Assembly (NCBI GenBank): GCA_021769545.1
Contig: JAETSS010000071.1
Coordinates: forward strand, 1-6,793
Source: Eubacterium sp.
GTDB taxonomy: Bacteria > Bacillota_A > Clostridia > Peptostreptococcales > Anaerovoracaceae
Length of the DNA stretch: 6,793 bases
Direction of reading: 5' to 3'
Part shown: positions 1 through 5,730 of the stretch, in pieces
Layout: every line of letters starts with the position of its first letter
How positions within the stretch are numbered: position 1 is the stretch's first letter
Position numbers and translations under genes: made by a program
Notes under the pieces: model-generated
What the model was told of the DNA's origin: nothing
Seen by the model: the letters and a program-made list of their open reading frames with translations, nothing else
Databases searched by the model: none

Positions 1-1
1 C

Positions 2-718
2 GGTCTGCTTTCCACGGAGGAAATCTTAAAGGAAGCCAGATACAACGATGAAAAAGGCGTCCTGCGATTTTCCATAGTGACATCGGGAAAACGTCTTTCG
101 GAGCCGGAGGTGGACAGTCTCTGTGAAACCATCCGCGCCATAAGGCGCGAGACATCTCTGCAGGTGTGCGTATCTCTGGGGCTGCTGGACGAGGAACAGT
201 TCATGAAGCTCAAGGCGGCGGGAGCATCGAGGGTCCACTGCAATCTGGAAACATCGCGGAGGTACTTCCCGCAGGTCTGCACTACACATACATATGATGA
301 AAAGATCGAGACCATCAGGTCTGTGGAAAGGGCAGGACTTGAGCTGTGCTCCGGCGGCATCATGGGACTTGGTGAGACTGCAGAAGACAAGATAGATATG
401 GTGATAACGGCGCGGGAGCTGGGTGTAAGATCCGTTCCTGTGAACCTGCTGAATCCCATAAAAGGCACGCCTTATGAAAACAATGAAACGCTGACGGCGG
501 AGGAAGCGGCAAGGTGTGTGGCGGTATTTCGCTTTCTGATTCCCGACGGAAACATAAGACTGGCGGGAGGCAGAGGACTCCTTGAGGACAAAGGCAAAAT
601 CTGCTTTGAGAGCGGAGCCAATGCCGCCATATCGGGGGATATGCTGACTACGGCGGGAATAACCGTCGATACGGATAAGAAGCTGCTGGATGAGTTAGGA
701 TATAAAGTGAGGTTTTGA
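2..718 (+). CDS. bioB: Biotin synthase BioB, 5' end outside the window
   Basis: Radical SAM enzyme of the last biotin step, inserting sulfur into dethiobiotin in the cytoplasm. The frame is open from base 2, so 238 C-terminal residues are visible and the radical-SAM CxxxCxxC motif lies upstream. A GTG at 77 is an internal valine, not a start. Counting the first visible codon as residue 1, family motifs are NLETS (81-85), TTHTYD (94-99), CSGGIMGLGET (116-126), GTP (155-157) and RLAGGR (186-191). C56 and C116 match E. coli auxiliary-cluster ligands C128 and C188, and R186 matches R260. The residue matching C97 is a serine (S24, in RFSIVTSG), and extra cysteines occur at C80 and C93. This suggests a non-classical auxiliary cluster, treated under findings. 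The stop is one base before bioD, so the two are probably translationally coupled. The family assignment is secure; the cluster type is inference. Confidence 0.95.
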   Translation, partial: GLLSTEEILKEARYNDEKGVLRFSIVTSGKRLSEPEVDSLCETIRAIRRETSLQVCVSLGLLDEEQFMKLKAAGASRVHCNLETSRRYFPQVCTTHTYDEKIETIRSVERAGLELCSGGIMGLGETAEDKIDMVITARELGVRSVPVNLLNPIKGTPYENNETLTAEEAARCVAVFRFLIPDGNIRLAGGRGLLEDKGKICFESGANAAISGDMLTTAGITVDTDKKLLDELGYKVRF

Positions 719-719
719 A

Positions 720-1403
720 ATGGCAAAGAAGATATTCGTAACGGGAACCGGAACAGATGTAGGCAAGACCTTCGTAGCAGGGCTGATGGCAAAGAAGCTG
801 CGGGAGGCCGGCATGGATGCGGCGTATTACAAGGCCGCCATGAGCGGCAACGACCGCAGAGACGACGGGAGTCTGATACCGGGCGACGCACTTCACGTAA
901 AGACAGTATCGGGGATCTCGCAGCCCCTGGAGGAAATGTGCCCGTACATATACGAGACGGCGGTATCGCCCCATCTTGCATCGCGCATCGAAGGGAATCC
1001 CGTGGAGCTTGACGTTGTGAAACGCGGATTCGATGAGGTCTGCGCAGGGCATGAGTACGTAACGGTGGAGGGCAGCGGCGGCATCCTGTGTCCAATATGC
1101 TTTGACGAAAAGGAAATATGGCTTGAGGATGTGATAAATGAGCTGGGGCTGTCGTGTCTGATCGTTGCGGATGCAGGACTCGGGACCATAAACAGCCTCG
1201 TTTTGACATATGAATATATGAAAGCCCGCGGCATCCCCGTCAAGGGCATGATCTTCAATCATTTCCATGAAAGCGATGTGATGGAGGAGGACAATATCAG
1301 GATGTGTGAATACATGACGGGGCTCAGAACCATCGCATGCGTAAAGGACGGAGACACCTCGCTGGACGTGGACGCGGCATATCTGGCAGAGCTGTATGAA
1401 TGA
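720..1403 (+). CDS. bioD: ATP-dependent dethiobiotin synthetase BioD
   Basis: Closes the ureido ring of dethiobiotin from 7,8-diaminopelargonate, CO2 and ATP in the cytoplasm, the second-last biotin step. The protein has 227 residues, normal for the family. The N-terminus carries the Walker A loop GTGTDVGKT (9-17). It is followed by the YKAAMSG segment (37-43) with the conserved lysine K38, D56 in PGDALHV, the VEGSGG loop (116-121) and the ADAGLGTINS stretch (150-159) typical of BioD. The ATG sits one base after the bioB stop. Its ribosome binding site AGTGAGG (706-712, 7-base spacer) lies inside the end of bioB, which points to translational coupling. The position between bioB and bioA fits a single biotin operon. 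Long antisense open frames over this gene are shadows. Confidence 0.96.
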   Translation: MAKKIFVTGTGTDVGKTFVAGLMAKKLREAGMDAAYYKAAMSGNDRRDDGSLIPGDALHVKTVSGISQPLEEMCPYIYETAVSPHLASRIEGNPVELDVVKRGFDEVCAGHEYVTVEGSGGILCPICFDEKEIWLEDVINELGLSCLIVADAGLGTINSLVLTYEYMKARGIPVKGMIFNHFHESDVMEEDNIRMCEYMTGLRTIACVKDGDTSLDVDAAYLAELYE

Positions 1404-1412
1404 ATCATATAA

Positions 1413-1418
1413 AGGAGG
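1413..1418 (+). promoter_or_regulatory. Ribosome binding site that fixes the bioA start
   Basis: AGGAGG lies 7 bases before the ATG at 1426. The upstream ATG at 1396 has no comparable site, and the ATG at 1421 runs straight into a stop (ATGAAATGA). The site lies between the bioD stop and bioA. Confidence 0.85.
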
Positions 1419-1425
1419 AAATGAA

Positions 1426-2628
1426 ATGATCTGGTATCCGTATCAGCAGATGAAAACCATGGAAGAACCGTATAAGATAGTCGACGCGGAGGGAGTATAT
1501 CTGTATACAGAAGATAAAAAGCTGATAGATTCCGTTTCGTCCTGGTGGAGCACCATATACGGCTATAAGCATCCCGAGCTGAATGAGGCCATCAAATCGC
1601 AGGTAGACAGATTTTCCCATGTGATGATGGGAGGGCTCACCCAAGAGCCTGTTTTGAAGATGGCGGAAAAGCTAAGGTCGTGGCTTCCGGGCGATCTCGA
1701 CTACTGCTTTTTTTCAGACTCCGGCAGCGTTGCCGTGGAGGTGGCGCTGAAAATGGCGCTTCAATACTATATAAACAAGGGAAATACGGCAAAAAACAAA
1801 GTGCTGTCCCTTGAAAACTGCTATCACGGCGACACATTCAAGACCATGGAGATAGGCGACGACGAGGATTATCATTTCATATTGAAATACCAGGGACAAA
1901 GCGGGAATGTGATCCATGTGCCGACTGATATCCCCTCGCTGGAAAAGGTCTTCGCGGAGCATCACGGCGAGCTTAATTCATTTATCGTTGAGCCGCTGCT
2001 GCAGGGAGCAGGCGGCATGCTGATGTACGACGTTTCGTTTCTGGAAAGGGCAAGGCAGCTATGTGATGAGTACGATGTGCTGCTGATCTTCGACGAGGTG
2101 GCGACGGGCTTCGGGCGTACCGGCAACAGATTCGTGGCAGACCTTGTACTTCCCGATATACTGGTGCTTGGCAAAGCCCTGACAGCCGGATACATCGGAC
2201 ATGCCGTCACTGTGGCAAGCCACAAGGTCTACGACGCTTTCTACGACGACGATCCCGACAAGGCCCTGATGCATGGACCGACCTTCATGGGAAATCCCCT
2301 TGCCTGCAGCGTGGCGCTGAAAGCCATAGAAATCTTTGAACGCGACGATTACATGTCGAAGATCGCCCGGATAACGGAGATAGCCCGCAAGGAAATGGCA
2401 GGCTTTGAAGACCCGCGTATCAGAGAGATACGTATAATGGGAGGCTGCGTGTGCATAGAAGTCCATAACAGCTCAGACATCGACGGCTTCCGGCACTTTG
2501 CATATGAAAAGGGCGTGTACAGCAGGACTTTCCTCAACTACATGTATGCCATGGTGCCGTACATCATAACGGAGGAGCAGCTGGTCCATGTGCTGACTAC
2601 CATGAAGGCGTGGTTTGCGGACAGGTAG
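1426..2628 (+). CDS. bioA: Adenosylmethionine-8-amino-7-oxononanoate aminotransferase BioA (DAPA synthase)
   Basis: PLP enzyme of aminotransferase class III that turns 8-amino-7-oxononanoate into 7,8-diaminopelargonate, with SAM as amino donor in this subfamily. The start at 1426 is preferred because AGGAGG at 1413-1418 lies 7 bases upstream. An in-frame ATG at 1396 overlaps the bioD stop, lies upstream of that site and would add ten non-conserved residues. From 1426 the protein has 400 residues, somewhat shorter than E. coli BioA. BioA signatures are IWYPY (Y6, matching E. coli Y17), SSWW (38-41), SDSGSVAVEVA (from S97, phosphate binding), CYHGDTF (Y133, D136), IFDEVATGFGR (D223, PLP pyridine nitrogen), LGKAL with Schiff-base lysine K250, HGPTFMGNPLAC (from H283) and R367 near the substrate carboxylate. 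No convincing terminator follows, so read-through towards rpsO is possible. Confidence 0.96.
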   Translation: MIWYPYQQMKTMEEPYKIVDAEGVYLYTEDKKLIDSVSSWWSTIYGYKHPELNEAIKSQVDRFSHVMMGGLTQEPVLKMAEKLRSWLPGDLDYCFFSDSGSVAVEVALKMALQYYINKGNTAKNKVLSLENCYHGDTFKTMEIGDDEDYHFILKYQGQSGNVIHVPTDIPSLEKVFAEHHGELNSFIVEPLLQGAGGMLMYDVSFLERARQLCDEYDVLLIFDEVATGFGRTGNRFVADLVLPDILVLGKALTAGYIGHAVTVASHKVYDAFYDDDPDKALMHGPTFMGNPLACSVALKAIEIFERDDYMSKIARITEIARKEMAGFEDPRIREIRIMGGCVCIEVHNSSDIDGFRHFAYEKGVYSRTFLNYMYAMVPYIITEEQLVHVLTTMKAWFADR

Positions 2629-2652
2629 ATGCGTATTACATGAAAATGCTGC

Positions 2653-2681
2653 TTGCAATAGCCTTACGGATATGGTAACAT
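2653..2681 (+). promoter_or_regulatory. Likely sigma-A type promoter for rpsO
   Basis: TTGCAA (2653-2658) and TAACAT (2676-2681) are separated by 17 bases, and a TG at 2673-2674 gives an extended -10. Transcription would begin near 2688 and leave a leader of about 84 bases before rpsO. The position just after bioA fits the start of a separate rpsO transcript. This is judged from consensus match only. Confidence 0.5.
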
Positions 2682-2701
2682 AAGATGTTCGAATTTTTAC
2701 C

Positions 2702-2764
2702 TACGGCTTAGTCCGTCGAAACTCCGACGAGGGCTCGGCTGCAGGCGAATGACAAATAAGGAGG
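2702..2764 (+). promoter_or_regulatory. Structured rpsO leader, possible S15 autoregulatory site
   Basis: Between the promoter and the ribosome binding site is a GC-rich foldable segment. CGTCG (2714-2718) pairs with CGACG (2725-2729) around a 6-base loop. The stem continues across a 2-base bulge (A2730, G2731) as C2713-G2732, U2712-G2733, G2711-C2734 and A2710-U2735. That places a U-G pair next to a G-C pair, the kind of GU/GC element S15 reads in helix 22 of 16S rRNA. An alternative small hairpin, ACGG (2703-2706) with CCGT (2713-2716), would compete with it. The ribosome binding site AAGGAGG (2758-2764) lies 23 bases downstream. S15 leaders that repress rpsO are known in several bacterial groups, and assignment here is inference. 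Confidence 0.4.
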
Positions 2765-2771
2765 AAAAGAA

Positions 2772-3038
2772 ATGATAACTACAGAAAAGAAAGCGGAAAT
2801 CATCAAAGAGTATCAGTTAAAAGAGGGAGATACAGGTTCCCCTGAGGTACAGGTAGCTATACTCACTTACAGAATCAACGATCTTAATGAGCACCTTAAG
2901 GTTCACAAGAAGGACCACCACTCAAGAAGAGGTCTTTTGAAGATGGTAGGACAGAGAAGAAACCTTCTTAATTACCTAAAGGAAAAGGATCTTGAAAGAT
3001 ACAGAGATCTGGTTGCTCGTTTAGGTTTGAGAAAGTAA
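2772..3038 (+). CDS. rpsO: 30S ribosomal protein S15
   Basis: Primary-binding 30S protein that joins the three-way junction of helices 20-22 of 16S rRNA and helps form a bridge to the 50S subunit. The 88 residues match the usual S15 length. Diagnostic stretches are [11 protein letters not shown] (19-29), the rRNA-binding DHHSRRGLL (48-56) and the following [11 protein letters not shown], ending in the basic RLGLRK. The ATG at 2772 is supported by AAGGAGG at 2758-2764 with a 7-base spacer. Arginine is coded mainly by AGA, unlike the bio genes, consistent with high expression. It has its own candidate promoter and leader, is followed by an intrinsic terminator, and stands upstream of pnp, the common rpsO-pnp order. 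Confidence 0.98.
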   Translation: MITTEKKAEIIKEYQLKEGDTGSPEVQVAILTYRINDLNEHLKVHKKDHHSRRGLLKMVGQRRNLLNYLKEKDLERYRDLVARLGLRK

Positions 3039-3054
3039 ATTAAACTTAAAATTT

Positions 3055-3090
3055 AGGCGGGGCAGTTGATAACCCCGCCTTTATTATTAC
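3055..3090 (+). terminator. Intrinsic terminator or attenuator between rpsO and pnp
   Basis: AGGCGGGG (3055-3062) pairs perfectly with CCCCGCCT (3073-3080) around a 10-base loop. A moderately U-rich tail broken by two A residues (TTATTATTA) follows. Because the tail is not a pure U run, part of the transcription may continue into pnp. Confidence 0.8.
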
Positions 3091-3202
3091 GGGAAGCGCA
3101 TCAGTATAAATGCAGGGCACATAAGCGCTGCAGCATCCATACGGTGCGGGAAAGTAGTTGGAAGTAGTTAAAGAAAGAATAAACAGGAGGTAGTTGTTTA
3201 TT
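3091..3202 (+). promoter_or_regulatory. pnp 5' leader with weak hairpin and GTAGTT repeats
   Basis: This is the stretch between the rpsO terminator and the pnp start. TGCAG (3111-3115) can pair with CTGCA (3128-3132). GTAGTT occurs three times (3154-3159, 3164-3169, 3190-3195), the last overlapping the end of the ribosome binding site AGGAGG (3185-3190). TATAAA at 3105-3110 looks like a -10 box but lacks a matching -35. In E. coli PNPase controls its own mRNA through leader processing; whether this leader does the same is unknown. Confidence 0.3.
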
Positions 3203-5302
3203 ATGAAATTTACTGATTACAGAACATTCAAGACAGCCATCGGCGGCAAATTGCTGGAACTGGAAATCGGCAAGGTCTGCGAGCTGGCTAACGGACAGGT
3301 CATGGTAAAATACGGAGACACGGTCGTTAACGTAACGGCATGCGCATCCAAGGAACCGAGACCTGACATCGACTTTTTCCCTCTGTCATGCGACTATGAG
3401 GAAAAGATGTATGCTGCGGGAAAGATCCCGGGAGGATTCATCAAGAGAGAGGGAAGACCCAGCGAGAGAGCCGTACTGAACTCACGACTCATGGACAGAC
3501 CGTTAAGACCGCTGTTCCCGAAGGGCTTTTACAATGACGTACAGGTAGTTGCGACGGTTATGTGCGTAGACTACGATGCACCGTCGGAGATCGCAGCGAT
3601 GATAGGTTCGTCCGTAGCGCTGGCTATATCAGATATTCCATGGGAAGGTCCTACGGGCTCGGTGCTGGTGGGAATGGTCGACGGACAGTTCGTCATCAAC
3701 CCGTCTCTTGAGCAGAGAGAAAAGAGCACCATGCATATGACCGTTTCAGGAACCAAGGATGCCATAATGATGGTGGAAGCCGGAGCACAGGAGGTTCCCG
3801 AGGAGACCATGCTGGAAGCTATCATGTTCGCACATGAAGAGATCAAGAAGATCGTAGAATTCATCGAGCAGATAGTGGCAGAAGTAGGAAAGCCTAAGAT
3901 GGAGATCGAGCTTTACAAGGTTCCCGAGGATATCGAAGCGGCAGTAAGAGACTATGCGGAAGACAAGATGAGAGCTGCCATCCAGACCTATGACAAGATG
4001 GAGCGTCTTGACAATATGGATGCAGTGGAAGCTGAAACAAAGGAACACTTTGAAGAAATCTATCCGGACAACGGCAAGGATATCGGTAACGTGCTCTATG
4101 CAATAACAAAAGAACAGGTAAGAAGCATGATACTGGACGACGGTATCAGACCTGATAACAGAAAGCTTGACGAAATAAGACCGATCTGGTGTGATTCGTC
4201 GGTACTGCCGAGAACACACGGCTCCGGCCTCTTTAAAAGAGGACAGACTCAGGTACTGTCGGTAGCGACACTGGGACCTCTCGGAGAAGCCCAGACCATC
4301 GACGGCATCACGGAGCAGACCGAAAAGAGATACATGCATCACTATAACTTCCCTCCTTATTCAGTAGGCGAAGCCGGAAGAATGAAGAGCCCGGGAAGAA
4401 GAGAGATAGGACACGGAGCACTGGCAGAAAGAGCGCTGCTTCCTGTGCTTCCTGATGAAGAGGAATTCCCTTATGCTATCAGAGTCGTTTCCGAAGTATT
4501 ATCTTCCAACGGATCCACATCAATGGGCTCCACATGCGGAAGCTGTCTTGCTCTGATGGACGCAGGCGTTCCTATCAAGGCTCCTGTAGCAGGTATCGCC
4601 ATGGGACTCATCGAAAGAGTCGAAGAAGACGGAACAAGCAAGATGGCTATCCTTTCCGACATACAGGGAATGGAAGACTTCCTGGGAGACATGGACTTCA
4701 AGGTAGCAGGTACTGCAAAGGGCGTTACGGCTATCCAGATGGATATCAAGGTACACGGACTTTCCAAGGAAATCCTGCAGAAGGCATTGAAGCAGGCATA
4801 CGAAGGCAGGATGCACATCATGAAGGAAATGCTGGACGAGCTGCCTGAGCCTAGAGCAGAGCTGTCACCTTACGCACCGAGGATCATTTCGATGCAGATC
4901 GAGACAGACCAGATCAGAACAGTCATCGGACCGGGAGGCAAGACCATCAACAGGATCATCGCTGACACAGGCGTTAAGATCGATATCGACGATACGGGCC
5001 TTGTATATATCGCAGCTCCTGATATGGAATCAGCCGAAGCAGGCGTAAGAGAGATCGAGCTTCTGCTTAAGGAACCTGAACCGGGCGAGATCTACGAGGG
5101 AAAGGTAACGAGAGTAATGGCCTTCGGAGCCTTCATCGAGATACTTCCGGGCAAGGAAGGACTGCTGCACATTTCCAAGATGGCAAAGAAGAGAGTCGAA
5201 AAGGTCGAGGACGTAATGAATGTCGGAGATATCGTGAAAGTAAAAGTCACCGAGATCGACAGCCAGAACAGGATCAACCTTTCGAGAAAAGAGCTGCTGT
5301 AA
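3203..5302 (+). CDS. pnp: Polyribonucleotide nucleotidyltransferase (PNPase)
   Basis: Trimeric 3'-5' exoribonuclease that degrades RNA by phosphorolysis to nucleoside diphosphates, acting in mRNA turnover and RNA quality control. The ATG at 3203 gives 699 residues, close to other bacterial PNPases. A TTG at 3194 is only 3 bases from AGGAGG (3185-3190), too close, while the ATG has a 12-base spacer. The order is RNase PH-like domain 1 with [12 protein letters not shown] (from G77), a helical linker (about 240-320), RNase PH-like domain 2, a KH domain with GPGG (576-579) and an S1 domain (about 628-697). Catalytic D492, D498 and K500 lie in [10 protein letters not shown] and match E. coli D486, D492 and K494. 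The [11 protein letters not shown] stretch belongs to the phosphate-binding region. Codon use is strongly AGA-biased. A strong terminator follows, so the gene ends its transcription unit. Confidence 0.98.
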   Translation: MKFTDYRTFKTAIGGKLLELEIGKVCELANGQVMVKYGDTVVNVTACASKEPRPDIDFFPLSCDYEEKMYAAGKIPGGFIKREGRPSERAVLNSRLMDRPLRPLFPKGFYNDVQVVATVMCVDYDAPSEIAAMIGSSVALAISDIPWEGPTGSVLVGMVDGQFVINPSLEQREKSTMHMTVSGTKDAIMMVEAGAQEVPEETMLEAIMFAHEEIKKIVEFIEQIVAEVGKPKMEIELYKVPEDIEAAVRDYAEDKMRAAIQTYDKMERLDNMDAVEAETKEHFEEIYPDNGKDIGNVLYAITKEQVRSMILDDGIRPDNRKLDEIRPIWCDSSVLPRTHGSGLFKRGQTQVLSVATLGPLGEAQTIDGITEQTEKRYMHHYNFPPYSVGEAGRMKSPGRREIGHGALAERALLPVLPDEEEFPYAIRVVSEVLSSNGSTSMGSTCGSCLALMDAGVPIKAPVAGIAMGLIERVEEDGTSKMAILSDIQGMEDFLGDMDFKVAGTAKGVTAIQMDIKVHGLSKEILQKALKQAYEGRMHIMKEMLDELPEPRAELSPYAPRIISMQIETDQIRTVIGPGGKTINRIIADTGVKIDIDDTGLVYIAAPDMESAEAGVREIELLLKEPEPGEIYEGKVTRVMAFGAFIEILPGKEGLLHISKMAKKRVEKVEDVMNVGDIVKVKVTEIDSQNRINLSRKELL

Positions 5303-5332
5303 CAGTTGCGGAAAATAAATATGATTTGATGA

Positions 5333-5385
5333 CACCGCTTAGGGTCGGGGCATTTGCTCCGGCTCCGGCGGTGGTTTTGTTTTTT
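5333..5385 (+). terminator. Strong intrinsic terminator of pnp
   Basis: The outer stem CACCGC (5333-5338) pairs with GCGGTG (5368-5373). The inner stem GTCGGGGC (5344-5351) pairs with GCTCCGGC (5356-5363) around an ATTT loop, with two G-U pairs. The long stem has only a small internal loop and is followed by GTTTTGTTTTTT. Confidence 0.9.
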
Positions 5386-5410
5386 GGCGGCGGGGGCAGC
5401 GGTCAGGGGC
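5386..5410 (+). other. G-rich tract after the pnp terminator
   Basis: Five G runs of 2, 2, 5, 2 and 4 bases occur within 25 bases directly after the terminator U-tract, enough on paper for a two-tier G-quadruplex. The DNA turns sharply AT-rich after about 5420. No role is claimed. Confidence 0.3.
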
Positions 5411-5436
5411 AGATGGTGCGAGGAAATAAATTCATG

Positions 5437-5448
5437 TATTTATAAATA
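5437..5448. repeat. Perfect 12-bp palindrome
   Basis: TATTTATAAATA reads the same on both strands. It overlaps the possible -35 box of the candidate promoter at 5439-5467, so it may be an operator, but AT-rich palindromes of this size also arise by chance. Confidence 0.45.
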
Positions 5449-5467
5449 TTAGAAAAACGTGTATAAT
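5439..5467 (+). promoter_or_regulatory. Candidate promoter for the leader or gene at 5731
   Basis: A perfect TATAAT (5462-5467) sits 17 bases after TTTATA (5439-5444), a weak -35. Transcription would begin near 5474, giving a leader of about 257 bases before the gene at 5731. The -10 is embedded in the repeat ACGTGTATAA. No better promoter is visible nearer the gene. Confidence 0.4.
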
Positions 5468-5504
5468 TCAAAGAAAATGCGATTTTATACACGTCTGCTT
5501 TTTT
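5457..5504 (+). repeat. Inverted repeat ACGTGTATAA/TTATACACGT followed by a T run
   Basis: The perfect 10-base arms lie at 5457-5466 and 5485-5494 with an 18-base loop. CTGC and six T residues (5499-5504) follow, which resembles a weak AT-rich terminator. The same site may be a protein-binding palindrome over the -10 box. Confidence 0.5.
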
Positions 5505-5512
5505 GAATAATA

Positions 5513-5525
5513 ATGCAAAATGCAT
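5513..5525. repeat. Short inverted repeat ATGCA-AAA-TGCAT
   Basis: Five-base arms around three A residues, the first of three small palindromes inside the 17-base inverted repeat. Its ATGCAAA word recurs on the other strand at 5550-5556 and 5589-5595. Confidence 0.5.
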
Positions 5526-5542
5526 GAATATACACAAAACAC

Positions 5543-5567
5543 CGCGTATTTTGCATAAAAATACGCG
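5543..5567. repeat. Perfect 10-bp hairpin with GCATA loop
   Basis: CGCGTATTTT (5543-5552) pairs fully with AAAATACGCG (5558-5567) around the 5-base loop GCATA. No T run follows the 3' arm, so this is not a normal terminator. The loop is complementary to TATGC at 5584-5588 in the next hairpin, so a kissing contact in RNA is conceivable. Confidence 0.7.
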
Positions 5568-5582
5568 ACAACCAAAGAAAAA

Positions 5583-5597
5583 GTATGCTTTGCATAC
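5583..5597. repeat. Short inverted repeat GTATGC-TTT-GCATAC
   Basis: Perfect six-base arms around three T residues. Together with the hairpins at 5513-5525 and 5543-5567 it forms a row of related palindromes sharing the TTTGCAT word. Confidence 0.55.
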
Positions 5598-5730
5598 CGC
5601 TGAGGAAAATGCCAAAGAAAAGATTAACATCAGACGTGTATAAAATCCAAAAAACTTTAAAATAAGTACGTTTTACATCGAAAACACAGAAGACTTTGCA
5701 GAAAAACGAAGGGGAAAAGGGTGAATAATT

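Larger units (their letters stand above)
5481..5647. repeat. Perfect 17-base inverted repeat enclosing 133 bases
   Basis: GATTTTATACACGTCTG (5481-5497) is the exact reverse complement of CAGACGTGTATAAAATC (5631-5647). The match does not extend further on either side. The enclosed 133 bases contain three smaller hairpins. The arms could close a multi-branched RNA or mark the ends of a tiny inverted-repeat element. No flanking target duplication is evident. Confidence 0.7.
5386..5730. other. Non-coding, palindrome-rich intergenic stretch
   Basis: I see no credible gene between the pnp terminator and the start at 5731. From about 5421 the stretch is AT-rich and contains nested inverted repeats, three copies of ACGTGTATAA, three copies of CAAAGAAAA and three copies of ATGCAAA or its complement. 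It could be a long structured leader for the next gene, an independent small RNA, an operator cluster or the remnant of a small inverted-repeat element. A 75-codon minus-strand frame (5630 to 5403) is hydrophobic but has no ribosome binding site. Confidence 0.6.

Noticed and set aside
472..1268. Two long minus-strand open frames (472-1209 and 648-1268) over bioB and bioD
   Set aside because: They lie opposite clearly conserved genes, have low-complexity or family-free translations and no ribosome binding sites.
1396..1425. Upstream in-frame ATG for bioA overlapping the bioD stop
   Set aside because: The strong AGGAGG at 1413-1418 lies downstream of it and serves the ATG at 1426, where BioA similarity begins.
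3194..3202. TTG start for pnp giving three extra residues
   Set aside because: It is only 3 bases from AGGAGG, too close for initiation; the ATG at 3203 matches the start of other PNPases.
4534..4848. A 104-codon plus-strand frame inside pnp
   Set aside because: It is a frame-shifted reading of the conserved PNPase core, rich in Arg and Gly, with no family resemblance.
5403..5630. A 75-codon hydrophobic minus-strand frame in the spacer, considered as a small membrane toxin
   Set aside because: No ribosome binding site precedes its ATG, and its hydrophobic residues follow from the A-rich plus strand read as Phe, Leu and Ile codons.
5457..5643. Classical riboswitch attenuation by the ACGTGTATAA copies
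   Set aside because: The third copy lies downstream of the T run at 5499-5504, so it cannot prevent that hairpin from forming during transcription.
5437..5647. CRISPR array
   Set aside because: The repeats are short, differ in kind and orientation, and show no regular spacing or equal-length spacers.
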